DNA of 64,000 nt from Paenibacillus sp. MBLB1832 (GTDB lineage: Bacteria > Bacillota > Bacilli > Paenibacillales > NBRC-103111): assembly GCF_032271945.1 (NCBI RefSeq), contig NZ_CP130319.1, positions 5,041,001-5,105,000 on the forward strand, in the 5' to 3' direction. Below the pieces are notes generated by a model. It saw nothing but the letters and a program-made list of their open reading frames with translations, was not told where the DNA came from and searched no databases. This document shows positions 63,366-64,000 of the stretch, in pieces. Positions within the stretch are counted from its first letter, which is position 1. Every line of letters starts with the position of its first letter. Position numbers and translations under genes: made by a program.

Positions 63366-64000
63366 TCATGGTGCATCGAACGTATGCACCTTGGTCCAGT
63401 TCACACCACCGTTGCTGGTGGTGTACATCACACTGGGCTGCTCATTACCATTCGTAATGAGCCAGCCCCCGCTCGCGTCTGCCATGCCCAGCTGCAGCTC
63501 GCCATAACCAGTGAACGACTCCGTGCCGTTCACCCAGGTTTTACCGCCGTCCGTCGTCCAGCCGACGGAGTTCGGTTTGTCGCAGGCCGGGCAGCTGCCG
63601 CCCATGAAGGCCACGTCGGGATTCACGACGTAGAGCGGCCCCGGCTTCGAGCCCTTGTTTTTCGCCCCTGCGGTCTCTCCCATCGGTAAGCCAGGGGCTG
63701 GGCCTCCGCCAGCCGTACTGTTCACCAGTACGGTCTGCCAGGTCTTGCCGCCGTCCTTCGTGTGGAACAACGAATACGACGTTTGGCTCATCCCCGATCC
63801 GCCGACTAACTCGATCCATGCATCATCCGCACTTGCGGAGCGGATGACGACATCCGTCAAAGTCGCAGCAGAGTTGCGCGACATAACGGTTTGCCAAGTG
63901 CGTCCACCGTCCTGCGTCCGGAGCACCTCAACAGCGTTTTGCTTTTGCCTAGCCCCCCAGCCATTTTTTTTATCATGAAAATACGCATCCCCAGTGAGCC
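63366..64000 (-). CDS. BNR/Ycf48-like repeat protein (partial)
   Basis: The frame is open from the stop at 63366 to the right edge, so the 5' part is missing; the in-frame GTG at 63926 is not the real start, since DAYFHDKKNGWGARQKQNA is coded before it. Four BNR motifs are visible: TQDGGRTWQTV, TKDGGKTWQTV, TTDGGKTWVNG, TSNGGVNWTKV, spaced 40-60 residues, the pattern of a seven-bladed beta-propeller of the Ycf48/sialidase-repeat type. Secretion cannot be judged. Function unknown; extracellular binding likely. Confidence 0.8.
   Translation of the reverse strand, partial: LTGDAYFHDKKNGWGARQKQNAVEVLRTQDGGRTWQTVMSRNSAATLTDVVIRSASADDAWIELVGGSGMSQTSYSLFHTKDGGKTWQTVLVNSTAGGGPAPGLPMGETAGAKNKGSKPGPLYVVNPDVAFMGGSCPACDKPNSVGWTTDGGKTWVNGTESFTGYGELQLGMADASGGWLITNGNEQPSVMYTTSNGGVNWTKVHTFDAP

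Overview
The window looks like chromosomal DNA of a low-to-middle G+C, endospore-forming Firmicute, most probably Paenibacillus or a close relative. This is inferred from gene content: a ger germinant-receptor operon, an H-type small acid-soluble spore protein, a CotD-like coat protein, an S-layer-homology protein, GroES/GroEL behind a CIRCE operator, T-box leaders and strong Shine-Dalgarno (SD) sites. No rRNA, tRNA, IS element, CRISPR array or complete prophage was seen.

Layout. 1-6.3 kb: the right end of a cell-surface polysaccharide cluster (UDP-sugar 2-epimerase cut by the window edge, CapE-type 4,6-dehydratase, two GT2 glycosyltransferases) beside a divergent O-antigen-ligase-like protein with TPRs. 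6.3-12.6 kb: a papain-like peptidase, a SNF2 helicase with a helical partner, a CotD-like protein, a small coiled-coil protein and a gene remnant. 12.6-17.9 kb: a second O-antigen-ligase-like protein, carrying copper-amine-oxidase-N1-like repeats, divergent from a large SLH protein. 18-32.6 kb: a housekeeping block whose order matches, from memory, the Bacillus subtilis ydi/groE region: groEL, groES, tatC, tatA, two molybdopterin genes, moaC, a 5-formyl-THF cyclo-ligase, an ABC-F protein, leuA, tsaD, rimI, tsaB, tsaE. Within it, leuA has two tandem leucine T-boxes, and the leuA/ABC-F convergent gap holds a dense cluster of DnaA boxes.

32.7-38.7 kb: spore and DNA-repair genes. SspH and a 61-aa partner are divergent from Ku; a LigD-type ligase and a separate LigD-type polymerase flank an A+T-rich islet of four orphan genes, one a tail-collar/fibre-like protein with five HxH motifs. 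38.7-44.9 kb: cardiolipin synthase and a four-gene ger operon (A, C, small D-like, B). 44.9-48.5 kb: a ParM-like actin divergent from an M23 peptidase and a bactofilin, then a HAD hydrolase. 48.5-53.4 kb: an ABC-2 exporter divergent from a NarL-type two-component system, then two small coiled-coil proteins. 53.5-64 kb: gltBD, an HD-domain protein, thymidine kinase, an MGDG-synthase-type glycosyltransferase, a membrane protein, and a BNR-repeat protein cut by the right edge.

Functional links. The tsaE-tsaB-rimI-tsaD run supplies the t6A tRNA modification machinery. Ku, the ligase and the polymerase form a split end-joining set next to spore genes. The actin, M23 peptidase and bactofilin form a possible cytoskeleton/wall module. 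The strongest unexplained signals are the DnaA-box cluster (26691-27025), the tandem Leu T-boxes, the orphan islet inside the end-joining locus, and the actin/bactofilin cluster.
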